Assembly (NCBI GenBank): GCA_022820545.1
Contig: JAJEFG010000011.1
Location: forward strand, 1 to 64,000
DNA: 64,000 nt
Source: Acidobacteriota bacterium
GTDB taxonomy: Bacteria > Acidobacteriota > Vicinamibacteria > Marinacidobacterales > Marinacidobacteraceae
Direction of reading: 5' to 3'
The translations under genes and the position numbers were made by a program. Positions 25,461-32,758 of the stretch are shown piece by piece (positions within the stretch are counted from its first letter, which is position 1; the number at the start of each line of letters is the position of its first letter). The notes beneath the pieces were generated by a model, which was not told where the DNA came from, did not search any database, and saw only the letters and a list, made by a program, of their open reading frames with translations.

Positions 25461-26194
25461 ACGTTGCGAAGAAACGGTTCTCGAGTGCCGATTTACGTTC
25501 TCTGGGCGAGTACTTACTCGAACAAGAGGCGGTTTCGAACTCAGAGACATATAACCGCGGCACGACGAGGTTCCGACTCATTTGTGGTGACGGAAGTGAG
25601 TACGAATCTGCGGACCTAAGGTATTTTCAGGATGGGTCAGAGATAGATTTCAAGGGCGCGGAATCTGTTCGGTTCTGGTATTGGACTGGACATCGAGATC
25701 GCGAGATAACTGTCTCACTAAGACACGGCGCGTCGTCCGGCGCAATCACTGTTGTTGGGGACGATGACTCCGACGACTGGGTGACCAGTGTGTCGTCCAA
25801 GCTCTCCGAGAGACTTGGTGCCCTTGAATCGTCCCAGCCTTGGTTCGTTCAACGTGCGAAATTGCTTTGGATACTGCTGAGCTGTCTCTTTATGCTCGGC
25901 TTCTCGCTGTTGTTCTATACGCTCTTTCGTGTTCTTGTTCCGGACGGAGAGTTGTTGAGTTACATCGATGGCTTCGAGTGGCAACCTCTGTCCCTTGCAT
26001 CGTGGATCCTCATCGCGCTGTTCTCAGGAAGTGCGGTGAGCAATTGGATCGTTTCAGCATGGCCGGGCATCGACTTGGATACTGGTCCGGAACACGAGCG
26101 GTCTGCGAAGCGGAGACGTGGCCGAATAGGTGTGTTCTACGGGAGCATTGTGGTTCCCATCGTTTGGCTGCTCATCGCGCGCTTGGTCGGCTAG
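25439..26194 (+). CDS. Unknown membrane protein in the restriction cassette
   Basis: 251-residue protein, family not recognised. Residues 1-135 look like a soluble alpha/beta domain (SSADLRSLGEYLLEQEAV, FRLICGDGSEYES). Three hydrophobic segments follow (about 142-168, 182-207, 228-249), with a basic loop SAKRRRGR before the last. It overlaps vsr by 22 bases in another frame, so translation is probably coupled. The low GC content is shared with the cassette. A cytosolic sensing domain plus membrane helices suggests a defence effector, but this is speculative. Confidence 0.65.
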   Translation: MSTTRRLDVAKKRFSSADLRSLGEYLLEQEAVSNSETYNRGTTRFRLICGDGSEYESADLRYFQDGSEIDFKGAESVRFWYWTGHRDREITVSLRHGASSGAITVVGDDDSDDWVTSVSSKLSERLGALESSQPWFVQRAKLLWILLSCLFMLGFSLLFYTLFRVLVPDGELLSYIDGFEWQPLSLASWILIALFSGSAVSNWIVSAWPGIDLDTGPEHERSAKRRRGRIGVFYGSIVVPIVWLLIARLVG

Positions 26195-26378
26195 TAGCTC
26201 TGTACGGGACATAGCAAGTCCGTTGTGCCGACAGTGGTTCGGCGGCGTGGAGGGCGAATGACGGGCTCTGCGGCTGAGTCCGTGGAGATTCAAGCGCCCC
26301 ACCCAACCTCTTAGTTGGAATAGGTCCTCCGCTGCCGCATCGAAAGCAGAGTCTCAACTGGTCGCGTTCGAGCTAGCG
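26195..26378. other. Gap between cassette and amidohydrolase
   Basis: Nothing recognised. It marks the return from low-GC cassette DNA to the GC-rich background. Confidence 0.4.
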
Positions 26379-28043
26379 TCAGCGCTCGAACACCGTCTGC
26401 CCGCCCACCACCGTCATCTCCACCTGGATCTCGTCCGCGGGAACCTCGCGCGGATCGTCCGACAACACCACGAAGTCGGCGAGCTTGCCCGGTTCGAGGG
26501 TGCCCTTGAGGTCCTCCTCGAAGTTCAGGAACGCCACCGCGTGGGTGATCAGCCGCAGGCCCTCCTCCACGCTCACCCGCTGGTCCTCGCCGAACACCCC
26601 GCCGCTGATCGTCTCGCGGGTGACGAAATGGTGGAGGACCCAGAGGGGCGGGTAGGGGATCACCGAGGCGTCGGTGCCGCCGGAGACCATCACCCCGGCG
26701 TCGAGATAGGCGCGCATCGGGGTCGTCCACTCCGCCCGTTCCCGGCCCCAGTACTTCTCGAGGCTGGGACCGGCGACGTAGAGGTGATGCTGTCCGGCAA
26801 CCAGGAGTCCCAGGCGGTTCATGACCGGAAAGTGGTCCTCGCGGGGGATGAAGCCGTGTTCGATCGCCCAGCGCTTGCCGGCGATCGGCGTGACCTCGTT
26901 CGCGGCCTCGTAACCGTCGAGGACCTGGTCGATGGCGAGGTCTCCCACGGCGTGGGTGGCCACCCGCCAGCCGCGGCGGCCGAGCTGGGTCGCGACCTCG
27001 TTGAAGACGTCCTGCGGCATCGTGCGCAGGCCGTGGTACGTGCCGCCCTGGCCCCACGGTTCCTCGTACGGCTCGCGCAGCAGGCCGCCCTCGAAACCGC
27101 CGTCCACCCCCAGCTTCACCCCGCCGAGGCGTAGCCACTCGTCACCAGCTTGCGGCTCGAGGCCCCATCCGTCGATGGCCGCGTCCACGGCCGCCGCGCT
27201 GCTTGCACGCATCCGCATCAGGAACGTGACCCGCATGGTCAGGAGTCCTCGCCGCTTCATCTCCTCCAGCAGGCGGAAGTGCTCGAGGCTGCTGCCGGGG
27301 TGCCGGATGCTCGTGAGGCCGGCGGCGTGGAGCGTCCGGTATTCCTCGACCTGATCTTGAACGCGTTCCTCGAGGCTCCGGGGAGGCCGCTCCGGAAGGG
27401 TGACCAGCCGTTTCGCGGTATCGACCAGCTCTCCGTTCAGTTCGCCGTCGGGATAACGGGTGATCCGGCCTCCCTCCGGGACCGGGGTGTCAGTGGTGAT
27501 CTCCCACTTCTCGAGCGCCTGCGAGTTGAGGATGTACTCGTGGCCGCCCCGGACCACGACGACGGGGTTGCCGGGCGCGGCCCGGTCGAGGTCCCGCCGC
27601 AGGGGGAGCCGCTGTTCCCGAAGCTGCCCCTCATGCCAGTCGGAGTTGGTCGTCACCAGCTCGCCGGGGCCCTCCGCCCGGGCGCGTTCCGTGACGGCCC
27701 CGAGCAGCTCCTCCATCGTCCGGACGCGGGAAAGGTCCACGCCGTCGCCGCCCCCGACCCGGTGCAGGTGGTTGTCGGCGAGCCCGGGAACGACGGTCTT
27801 GCCGGCAATCTCAACGATTTGCGTGTCCGGACCGATCAGCGCCCGGACATCCGCAGCGGACCCGACGGCCTGGATACGGCCGTCCTTGACGGCAAGCGCC
27901 TCTGCCACGCTGAAGTCGGCGTCCACGGTCAGGACGGCACCGCCGACCACCACGAGGTCGGCCGGGGCGGTGGGGCCGGGGGAGCAGGACCAGGCGAGGA
28001 TCGCCAGGAAGGGGACGGGGAGGGCGGTACGGACGGGGTTCAT
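26379..28043 (-). CDS. Amidohydrolase, YtcJ-like lipoprotein
   Basis: 554-residue exported metal-dependent hydrolase (amidohydrolase family 3). The signal peptide carries a lipobox near LAWSCS, after which come VVVGGAVLTVDADFSVAEAL, the metal motif DNHLH, VDGGFEGGLL, ATHAVGDLAIDQVLDGYE, AIEHGFI, SGGTDASVIPYPPLW and the closing VEMTVVGGQTVFER. ATG 28043 (MNPVRTALPVPFL) is preferred to 28061 because it starts the signal peptide directly. Substrate unknown; such enzymes hydrolyse amides or cyclic amides. A truncated paralogue end lies at 22461 and another full relative begins at 62743. Confidence 0.85.
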   Translation of the reverse strand: MNPVRTALPVPFLAILAWSCSPGPTAPADLVVVGGAVLTVDADFSVAEALAVKDGRIQAVGSAADVRALIGPDTQIVEIAGKTVVPGLADNHLHRVGGGDGVDLSRVRTMEELLGAVTERARAEGPGELVTTNSDWHEGQLREQRLPLRRDLDRAAPGNPVVVVRGGHEYILNSQALEKWEITTDTPVPEGGRITRYPDGELNGELVDTAKRLVTLPERPPRSLEERVQDQVEEYRTLHAAGLTSIRHPGSSLEHFRLLEEMKRRGLLTMRVTFLMRMRASSAAAVDAAIDGWGLEPQAGDEWLRLGGVKLGVDGGFEGGLLREPYEEPWGQGGTYHGLRTMPQDVFNEVATQLGRRGWRVATHAVGDLAIDQVLDGYEAANEVTPIAGKRWAIEHGFIPREDHFPVMNRLGLLVAGQHHLYVAGPSLEKYWGRERAEWTTPMRAYLDAGVMVSGGTDASVIPYPPLWVLHHFVTRETISGGVFGEDQRVSVEEGLRLITHAVAFLNFEEDLKGTLEPGKLADFVVLSDDPREVPADEIQVEMTVVGGQTVFER

Positions 28044-28084
28044 GGGTTCGTAGTGAACCATGAGCCGGGCTGCGGTTGCGTGTT

Positions 28085-28166
28085 GCGTCCGCCTGCGGCG
28101 GATGCCGGCCTGAAGGCCGGCGTTCCCAGCCTCCTCAGCGCGGTGCCGGCCTAGAGGCGACCGGTG
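28085..28166 (-). repeat. Two-hairpin repeat plus a degenerate second copy
   Basis: Hairpin two at 28087-28103, hairpin one at 28104-28121 (GCCGGCCT-GA-AGGCCGGC), reverse orientation with GTTCCCAGCC flank. A damaged first-hairpin copy follows at about 28144-28166. Confidence 0.65.
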
Positions 28167-28177
28167 TCTTCTCCTGG

Positions 28178-28486
28178 CTACTCCCGATCCTTGGTGCCGA
28201 TCGAGACATCGACCGCCTCGGCGCCGCAGCGTGTCTTGCGCTCCCAGCGAAGCACGGGTCGGTCATAGATCTCCTCCCGCGTCGGTCGCCGACCGGCAAT
28301 CCACTCCAGTTTCCGCGGTTTCTGCGACAGCAGGCTCCTCATCGCAATGTCGTACTCGTGGTCATGCTGGCGCACTTTCTCGATCACCTCCGCGAGCCAG
28401 CGGGATACGCTCCGGTCCTCGGTCGCGGCCCGAGTCCGAACCCAGCGGGCGAGGTCTTCGGGCAGCCTGATGGTGATCCTTTTCAT
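28178..28486 (-). CDS. Ribbon-helix-helix (CopG-like) antitoxin, orphan
   Basis: 102-residue protein: MKRITIRLPEDLARWVRTRA is a ribbon-helix-helix DNA-binding start, followed by SVSRWLAEVIEKV and the tail LEWIAGRRPTREEIYDRPVL. Relatives of this type are normally followed by a PIN toxin gene. Here the reading frame runs on for about 20 unusual residues and ends at a repeat element, with no toxin gene behind it, so the toxin seems lost. Confidence 0.7.
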   Translation of the reverse strand: MKRITIRLPEDLARWVRTRAATEDRSVSRWLAEVIEKVRQHDHEYDIAMRSLLSQKPRKLEWIAGRRPTREEIYDRPVLRWERKTRCGAEAVDVSIGTKDRE

Positions 28487-28525
28487 GGCGCAAGAAGAGG
28501 ATAGGACAACGAGGTCGCCGTTCCC

Positions 28526-28846
28526 CTACTCCGGATCCTTGATGCGGGCGGTGATTTCGACGCCCTCGTGCTGGGAGATGGCCCCGATGACCGTGGCTAG
28601 GTGAACCGCGCGCGGGTTGCCGCTCGGGCCCAGCATCCGCATCAGGCTCTTCTCGGGGATGCCGGTGCGGTCCGCGAGCCGGGCGAACCCGAGTGTCGCG
28701 TTCACGTAGCTGCGGATCCCCTCCCGGAATCCGGGAAGGTCGCCGGCGAGGAGCGCGTCGAAGCCCGACTCGAGGAGCGAAACCCGGAACAGGGGGTCCC
28801 GGACCGCACGCGCGCGGACCGATTTCCGGAAGGTGCGCCGAATCAC
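28526..28846 (-). CDS. HTH addiction-module antidote-like regulator
   Basis: 106-residue protein with a Xre-like helix-turn-helix (GFARLADRTGIPEKSLMRML, then GPSGNP), typical of the antidote/DNA-binding prophage protein family (HigA-like). ATG 28846 lies 9 bases from a perfect inverted repeat, the probable operator. No RelE/HigB-like toxin gene is adjacent, so it is an orphan or a stand-alone regulator. Confidence 0.7.
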   Translation of the reverse strand: MIRRTFRKSVRARAVRDPLFRVSLLESGFDALLAGDLPGFREGIRSYVNATLGFARLADRTGIPEKSLMRMLGPSGNPRAVHLATVIGAISQHEGVEITARIKDPE

Positions 28847-28855
28847 GGCACAATG

Positions 28856-28871
28856 GTAACGAATACGTTAC
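28856..28871. promoter_or_regulatory. Operator-like palindrome upstream of the HTH gene
   Basis: GTAACG-AATA-CGTTAC, perfect 6-bp arms, placed just before the start of the HTH gene and overlapping the SDR stop codon. It is likely the autoregulatory site. Confidence 0.6.
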
Positions 28872-29632
28872 TGGATCAGTCGGCCACCATCGATGACAAG
28901 TGGCAGTCCGGTCACGAAACCGGACTCGTCGCACGCCAGGAACAGCATCGCCTGCGCCACGTCCCGCGGGGTTCCCAGCCGGCCGAGCGGCGTGATCTCG
29001 TACCAGGAACGCCGCATGGCTTCGGGGTCCTCGCTCCGCGCCAGGTTGCGCTCGTTCATCGGGGTGTCGATGACCCCGGGGCACACCGCGTTCACCCGGA
29101 GGCCGTAGGGCGCCCCCTCAAGCGCCAGGCTCCGGGCCAGCGCCATCATCCCGGCCTTCGACGCTCCGTACGCCGAACTCTTCGTCGCGGCGATGAAGTT
29201 CCCGACCGACGAATTCATGACGATGACCCCGCGGCGGCGTTCCTTCATCCCGGGGACGACCCGGCGGCACATCAGGAAGGCCGACGTGAGATTCGTCCGG
29301 AGGATCCGCTCCCATTCGGCGAGGCTCGTGTCCTCGACCAGCTTCTTGAGCTCGACGCCGGCGTTGTTCACCAGCACTTCCACCGGTCCGAACTGATCCT
29401 CGGCGGTCCCGATCACGGCTTCGACGCCCGCTTCCGACGAAACGTCCGCCACCACCGCCGCCGCCGAGCCGCCGGCGCCGCGGATTCCGGCCGCGACCTC
29501 CTCCACCGCGTCCGCGGCGACGTCCGCCAGCACCACCCGGGCCCCCTCCTCGGCGAAGAGCTCCGCGGTGGCGCGGCCGATCCCGGCGGCTGCCCCGGTG
29601 ACCACCGCCACCCGCTCCGCCAGCCGCGTCAT
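28868..29632 (-). CDS. SDR-family NAD(P)-dependent oxidoreductase
   Basis: 254-residue classical short-chain dehydrogenase. Cofactor motif VVTGAAAGIGRATAELF near the N-terminus, DV after LADV, NNAGVE, catalytic Ser-Tyr-Lys in MNSSVGNF and YGASKAGM, VNAVCPGVIDTPMN, and the C-terminal GFVTGLPLVIDGG. Full length. It is divergent from the first TonB receptor gene with a 73-bp gap. Substrate cannot be told from sequence. Confidence 0.9.
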   Translation of the reverse strand: MTRLAERVAVVTGAAAGIGRATAELFAEEGARVVLADVAADAVEEVAAGIRGAGGSAAAVVADVSSEAGVEAVIGTAEDQFGPVEVLVNNAGVELKKLVEDTSLAEWERILRTNLTSAFLMCRRVVPGMKERRRGVIVMNSSVGNFIAATKSSAYGASKAGMMALARSLALEGAPYGLRVNAVCPGVIDTPMNERNLARSEDPEAMRRSWYEITPLGRLGTPRDVAQAMLFLACDESGFVTGLPLVIDGGRLIQ

Positions 29633-29705
29633 GCGCGGGTTCCGCTTGCGCGTCGGCAGGAGCGCCCCATCCGGCCGATTCTATGAGCGAAAATGCCCGC
29701 GGGGG

Positions 29706-32627
29706 ATGGTCCTTTCTCGGCGGCTGCTCGTTTGCGCGGCCCTGGCGTTGACGCTCGCGGGCACGGCCGCGCAGTCGCTCTCGTCGGTGCACGGGTTCGT
29801 GAACGACGAGACCGGCGCCGCGCTCGCCGGGGTGACGGTCGAACTCGTGGACCGCGAGCGCGGCCACCGCCGCACGGTGACCTCCAACGACCGGGGCTTC
29901 TTCGCGCTGCGGGCCGTCCTGAGCGGCGAGTACGACCTCACCGCTTCGCTGCCGGGGTTCCGGACCGTGCGGCGGGAAGACCTCCACCTGCACGTCGGGC
30001 AGAGCGTGGAGCTCGACCTGCGGCTCGGCCTCGCTTCGGTGGAGGAGACCGTGACGGTGAACGCCGAAGCGCCGCTGCTGGAGGTAGGCAGGTCCGGCGC
30101 CGCGGGCTACGTGGACGAGGAAGAGATCGCGGCGCTGCCGATCTCGGGCCGCGACTTCGTCCGGTTCGCGCTGCTCCAGCCCACGGTCCAGGTGGACCCG
30201 AACCGCGGCAGCCTCTCGCTGAGCGGACAGCGCGGCGTCAACTCGGGACTGACCATCGACGGCGCGAACGCGAAGAGCGCCTTCTTCGGGTTCGGCCGCG
30301 GCGGACTCGCCCGGGAGGGCGGAGGTGCGCTGGTGGCGCAGGAGTCCGTCAAGGAGTTCCAGGTGGTCACCAGCGGGTATTCGGCGGAGGCGGGCCGCTC
30401 CGGCGGCGGCGCCATGAACGTCGTGACCAGGTCCGGCGGCAACGAGTTCGCGGGCTCGGCCTTCTGGTTCCTCCGCAACGACCGGATGGTCGCCCGGCTC
30501 CCGCAGTCGCCGCTCGACGCGTTCCGCGGCGTCTCGCCGGACGACGACCGCTACCAGGCGGACGCCTTCCGCCGCGCCAACTGGGGCGCCTCGCTGGGCG
30601 GCCCGATCCGGCGCGACCGCACCCACTTCTTCCTGTCGTACGACCAGACCTCCCAGAACCAGCCCTTCCTGCGGGACATCCGGGGCCGGGGTCACTACGA
30701 CGCCGTGCTCGCCGCCTTCCCCGAGCTCGTCGCCGGCTACCGCCCGAACGACGACGGGATCGCCGCCCCCGACCCGGAGCGCGGCCGCACCGCGAGCGGC
30801 CAGTTCCTGCGCGAGACCGGCAACCTCATCCTCTTCGGCAAGCTGAACCACCGGGTGAACGACCGGCACTCGCTCACCCTCCGCTACAACTTCACGGACT
30901 ACGACCGGGTCTCCGACTACGTCGGGGAGGAGTCGCGGCGGTTCGTCGAGAGCCACTCGCTGGTGGGATCGCTCGTTTCGCTGGTCGGGAGCGCCGGGGT
31001 CAACGAACTCCGGCTCCAGTACGCCTACGACCACTTCGACCGGAGTTCCCACCTTCCGGAAAGCGCGCTCCAGGCGCACTTCCGCGTCTTCTCGCCCTCG
31101 GTCGGCTCGTTCGGCAAGCCCTGGTGGCTGCCCGTCTTCAACCACGAGCGGAAGTTCGAGGTGCGGGAGCGCTTCTCCCTGCTGCTCGGGAACCACGAGG
31201 TCCGCGCCGGCTTCACCCTCAGCCACGACACCCTGAACGAGTACTTCGTGGGCAACGCCGACGGGGCCTACGACTTCGACACGCTGGAGGACTTCCTCGC
31301 CGGGGACGCCGCCCGCGCCGTCATCTGGTTCGGCAGCAAGGCCAAACCCAACTTCCGGGTGGCCCAGCAGATCCTCGGCATCTATCTCCAGGACTCGTGG
31401 AGCCCGAACCCGCGGCTCACCCTGAACGCCGGAGTGCGCTGGGACGGGACGTTCAATCCCGGCGGCATCGAACACGTGCTGCCGGAGGGACGGCGCATCC
31501 CCGACGACTTCGACAACGTCTCGCCACGGGGCGGGCTCGTGTGGTCCCTCGACCCGCGGAGCGTCGTGCGCGCCGGGGGTGGGATCTTCCATGCTCGGAC
31601 GCCCACCCTGCTGTTTTCGACCGCGCACAGCGACACCGGCGTCTTCCCCCGCCTCGGCAACGCGATCCTCGCCCCCGGGGACACCGGTTTCGTCCCGCTC
31701 GGCGAACCGATCGACAACGAGAACCCGCCCGCCGGGATGATCCCGGCGCTCAGCCATTTCGACCCCGGCTTCGAGGATCCCCGGACGGAGCGCGTCAATC
31801 TCGGCTACGAGCGCGAGATCGGGCGGGGGCTCGCGCTTTCGCTCGACCTGCTGGCGGCGCGGACCCGTTTCCTCCAGTCGAACCGCGATGCGAACGTCCC
31901 GGCGCCGCGCCGGGACGCCTTCGGGCGGCCGGTGTACTCCGGAGAGCGGATCAACCCCAACTACGGGCCCGTCCTGGTGCGGGCCGCGCTCGGGCGCTCG
32001 GACTACGTGGCGGTCACCGCCGCGCTGCGGCGCCGCTACTCGGGCGGCGTCCAGTTCCAGGCGCACTACACCTGGTCCCGCGACCGCTCGAACGACGACA
32101 GCGAGCGATCGGGACGGCTGACCCTCACCGATCCCGCGGACCCCGACTACGACTGGGGGCTCTCGAACCGGGATGCGCCGCACCGGCTGGTGGCGAGCGG
32201 GGTGTTCGACCTGCCGCTCGGCCTGCAGGCCAGCGGAATCTTCACCGCCCAGTCCGGCTCGCCCTTCACCGCCCTCGATCCCGCGGTGGGATTCCACAAC
32301 CATCCCGGCTTCGCGGTCGGGCCGTCGGGCGCCCAGGCGCGGGCGGTGGTGGCGGGCGCGCTCGTCCCGCTGAACGGCGAGCGGAACGACCCCTGGACGA
32401 ACCTCGACCTGCGGATCACGAAGCGTTTCGGGCTTGGGCCCGCGCAGGTCGAGGCGCTCTTGGAGGTCTTCAACGTCCTGAACGGCGCCGCCTTCCGGGT
32501 GGGGGACGCCCAACAGCAGGAGGTCTTCCTCGACGACGGCGTGACCCCGAACCCCGAGTTCGGCCTCGCGGGCGCGCTCGCCGGCGCCCAGCGTCAGGCC
32601 CAGCTCGCCCTGCGCCTCGTTTTCTGA
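29706..32627 (+). CDS. TonB-dependent receptor, Oar-like (copy 1)
   Basis: 973-residue outer-membrane receptor for energy-dependent uptake. Signal peptide (residues 1-22), then a carboxypeptidase-regulatory-like domain (VHGFVNDETGAALAGVTVEL, about 25-105), plug with EAPLLEVGRSG and LPISGRDFVRFALLQPTV, and a beta-barrel ending in Phe (LRLVF), the outer-membrane insertion signature. Barrel segments such as NEFAGSAFWFLRN and HFFLSYDQTSQNQPF follow the Oar-like pattern of Acidobacteriota. The ATG at 29706 was chosen because it starts the signal peptide. Substrate unknown. Tandem paralogue downstream. Confidence 0.88.
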   Translation: MVLSRRLLVCAALALTLAGTAAQSLSSVHGFVNDETGAALAGVTVELVDRERGHRRTVTSNDRGFFALRAVLSGEYDLTASLPGFRTVRREDLHLHVGQSVELDLRLGLASVEETVTVNAEAPLLEVGRSGAAGYVDEEEIAALPISGRDFVRFALLQPTVQVDPNRGSLSLSGQRGVNSGLTIDGANAKSAFFGFGRGGLAREGGGALVAQESVKEFQVVTSGYSAEAGRSGGGAMNVVTRSGGNEFAGSAFWFLRNDRMVARLPQSPLDAFRGVSPDDDRYQADAFRRANWGASLGGPIRRDRTHFFLSYDQTSQNQPFLRDIRGRGHYDAVLAAFPELVAGYRPNDDGIAAPDPERGRTASGQFLRETGNLILFGKLNHRVNDRHSLTLRYNFTDYDRVSDYVGEESRRFVESHSLVGSLVSLVGSAGVNELRLQYAYDHFDRSSHLPESALQAHFRVFSPSVGSFGKPWWLPVFNHERKFEVRERFSLLLGNHEVRAGFTLSHDTLNEYFVGNADGAYDFDTLEDFLAGDAARAVIWFGSKAKPNFRVAQQILGIYLQDSWSPNPRLTLNAGVRWDGTFNPGGIEHVLPEGRRIPDDFDNVSPRGGLVWSLDPRSVVRAGGGIFHARTPTLLFSTAHSDTGVFPRLGNAILAPGDTGFVPLGEPIDNENPPAGMIPALSHFDPGFEDPRTERVNLGYEREIGRGLALSLDLLAARTRFLQSNRDANVPAPRRDAFGRPVYSGERINPNYGPVLVRAALGRSDYVAVTAALRRRYSGGVQFQAHYTWSRDRSNDDSERSGRLTLTDPADPDYDWGLSNRDAPHRLVASGVFDLPLGLQASGIFTAQSGSPFTALDPAVGFHNHPGFAVGPSGAQARAVVAGALVPLNGERNDPWTNLDLRITKRFGLGPAQVEALLEVFNVLNGAAFRVGDAQQQEVFLDDGVTPNPEFGLAGALAGAQRQAQLALRLVF

Positions 32628-32758
32628 ACGGTCGCGCGTTCGTCTCGCAAGTCTTCCCGGCGAGTCCTTGAAAAGTAACGCTTCCACGTCAAGGATTCCC
32701 GCGTCCCGAGGGATGGGGAACCGCTTCCTGTCCCGGGTACGCCAGGGAGCAACGAAAC

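Noticed and set aside
22461-26434. Amidohydrolase 3' ends as exact attachment sites of the Dcm cassette
   Set aside because: The two copies differ at about one base in six with protein-level conservation, which fits paralogy better than a recent target duplication; no integrase is present.
29118-32687. 1189-codon open frame antisense to the first TonB receptor
   Set aside because: Composition (Arg/Glu/Val/Gly-rich, no domain) is that of a GC-rich antisense shadow of a well-supported receptor gene; the similar frame at 32807-34792 was rejected for the same reason.
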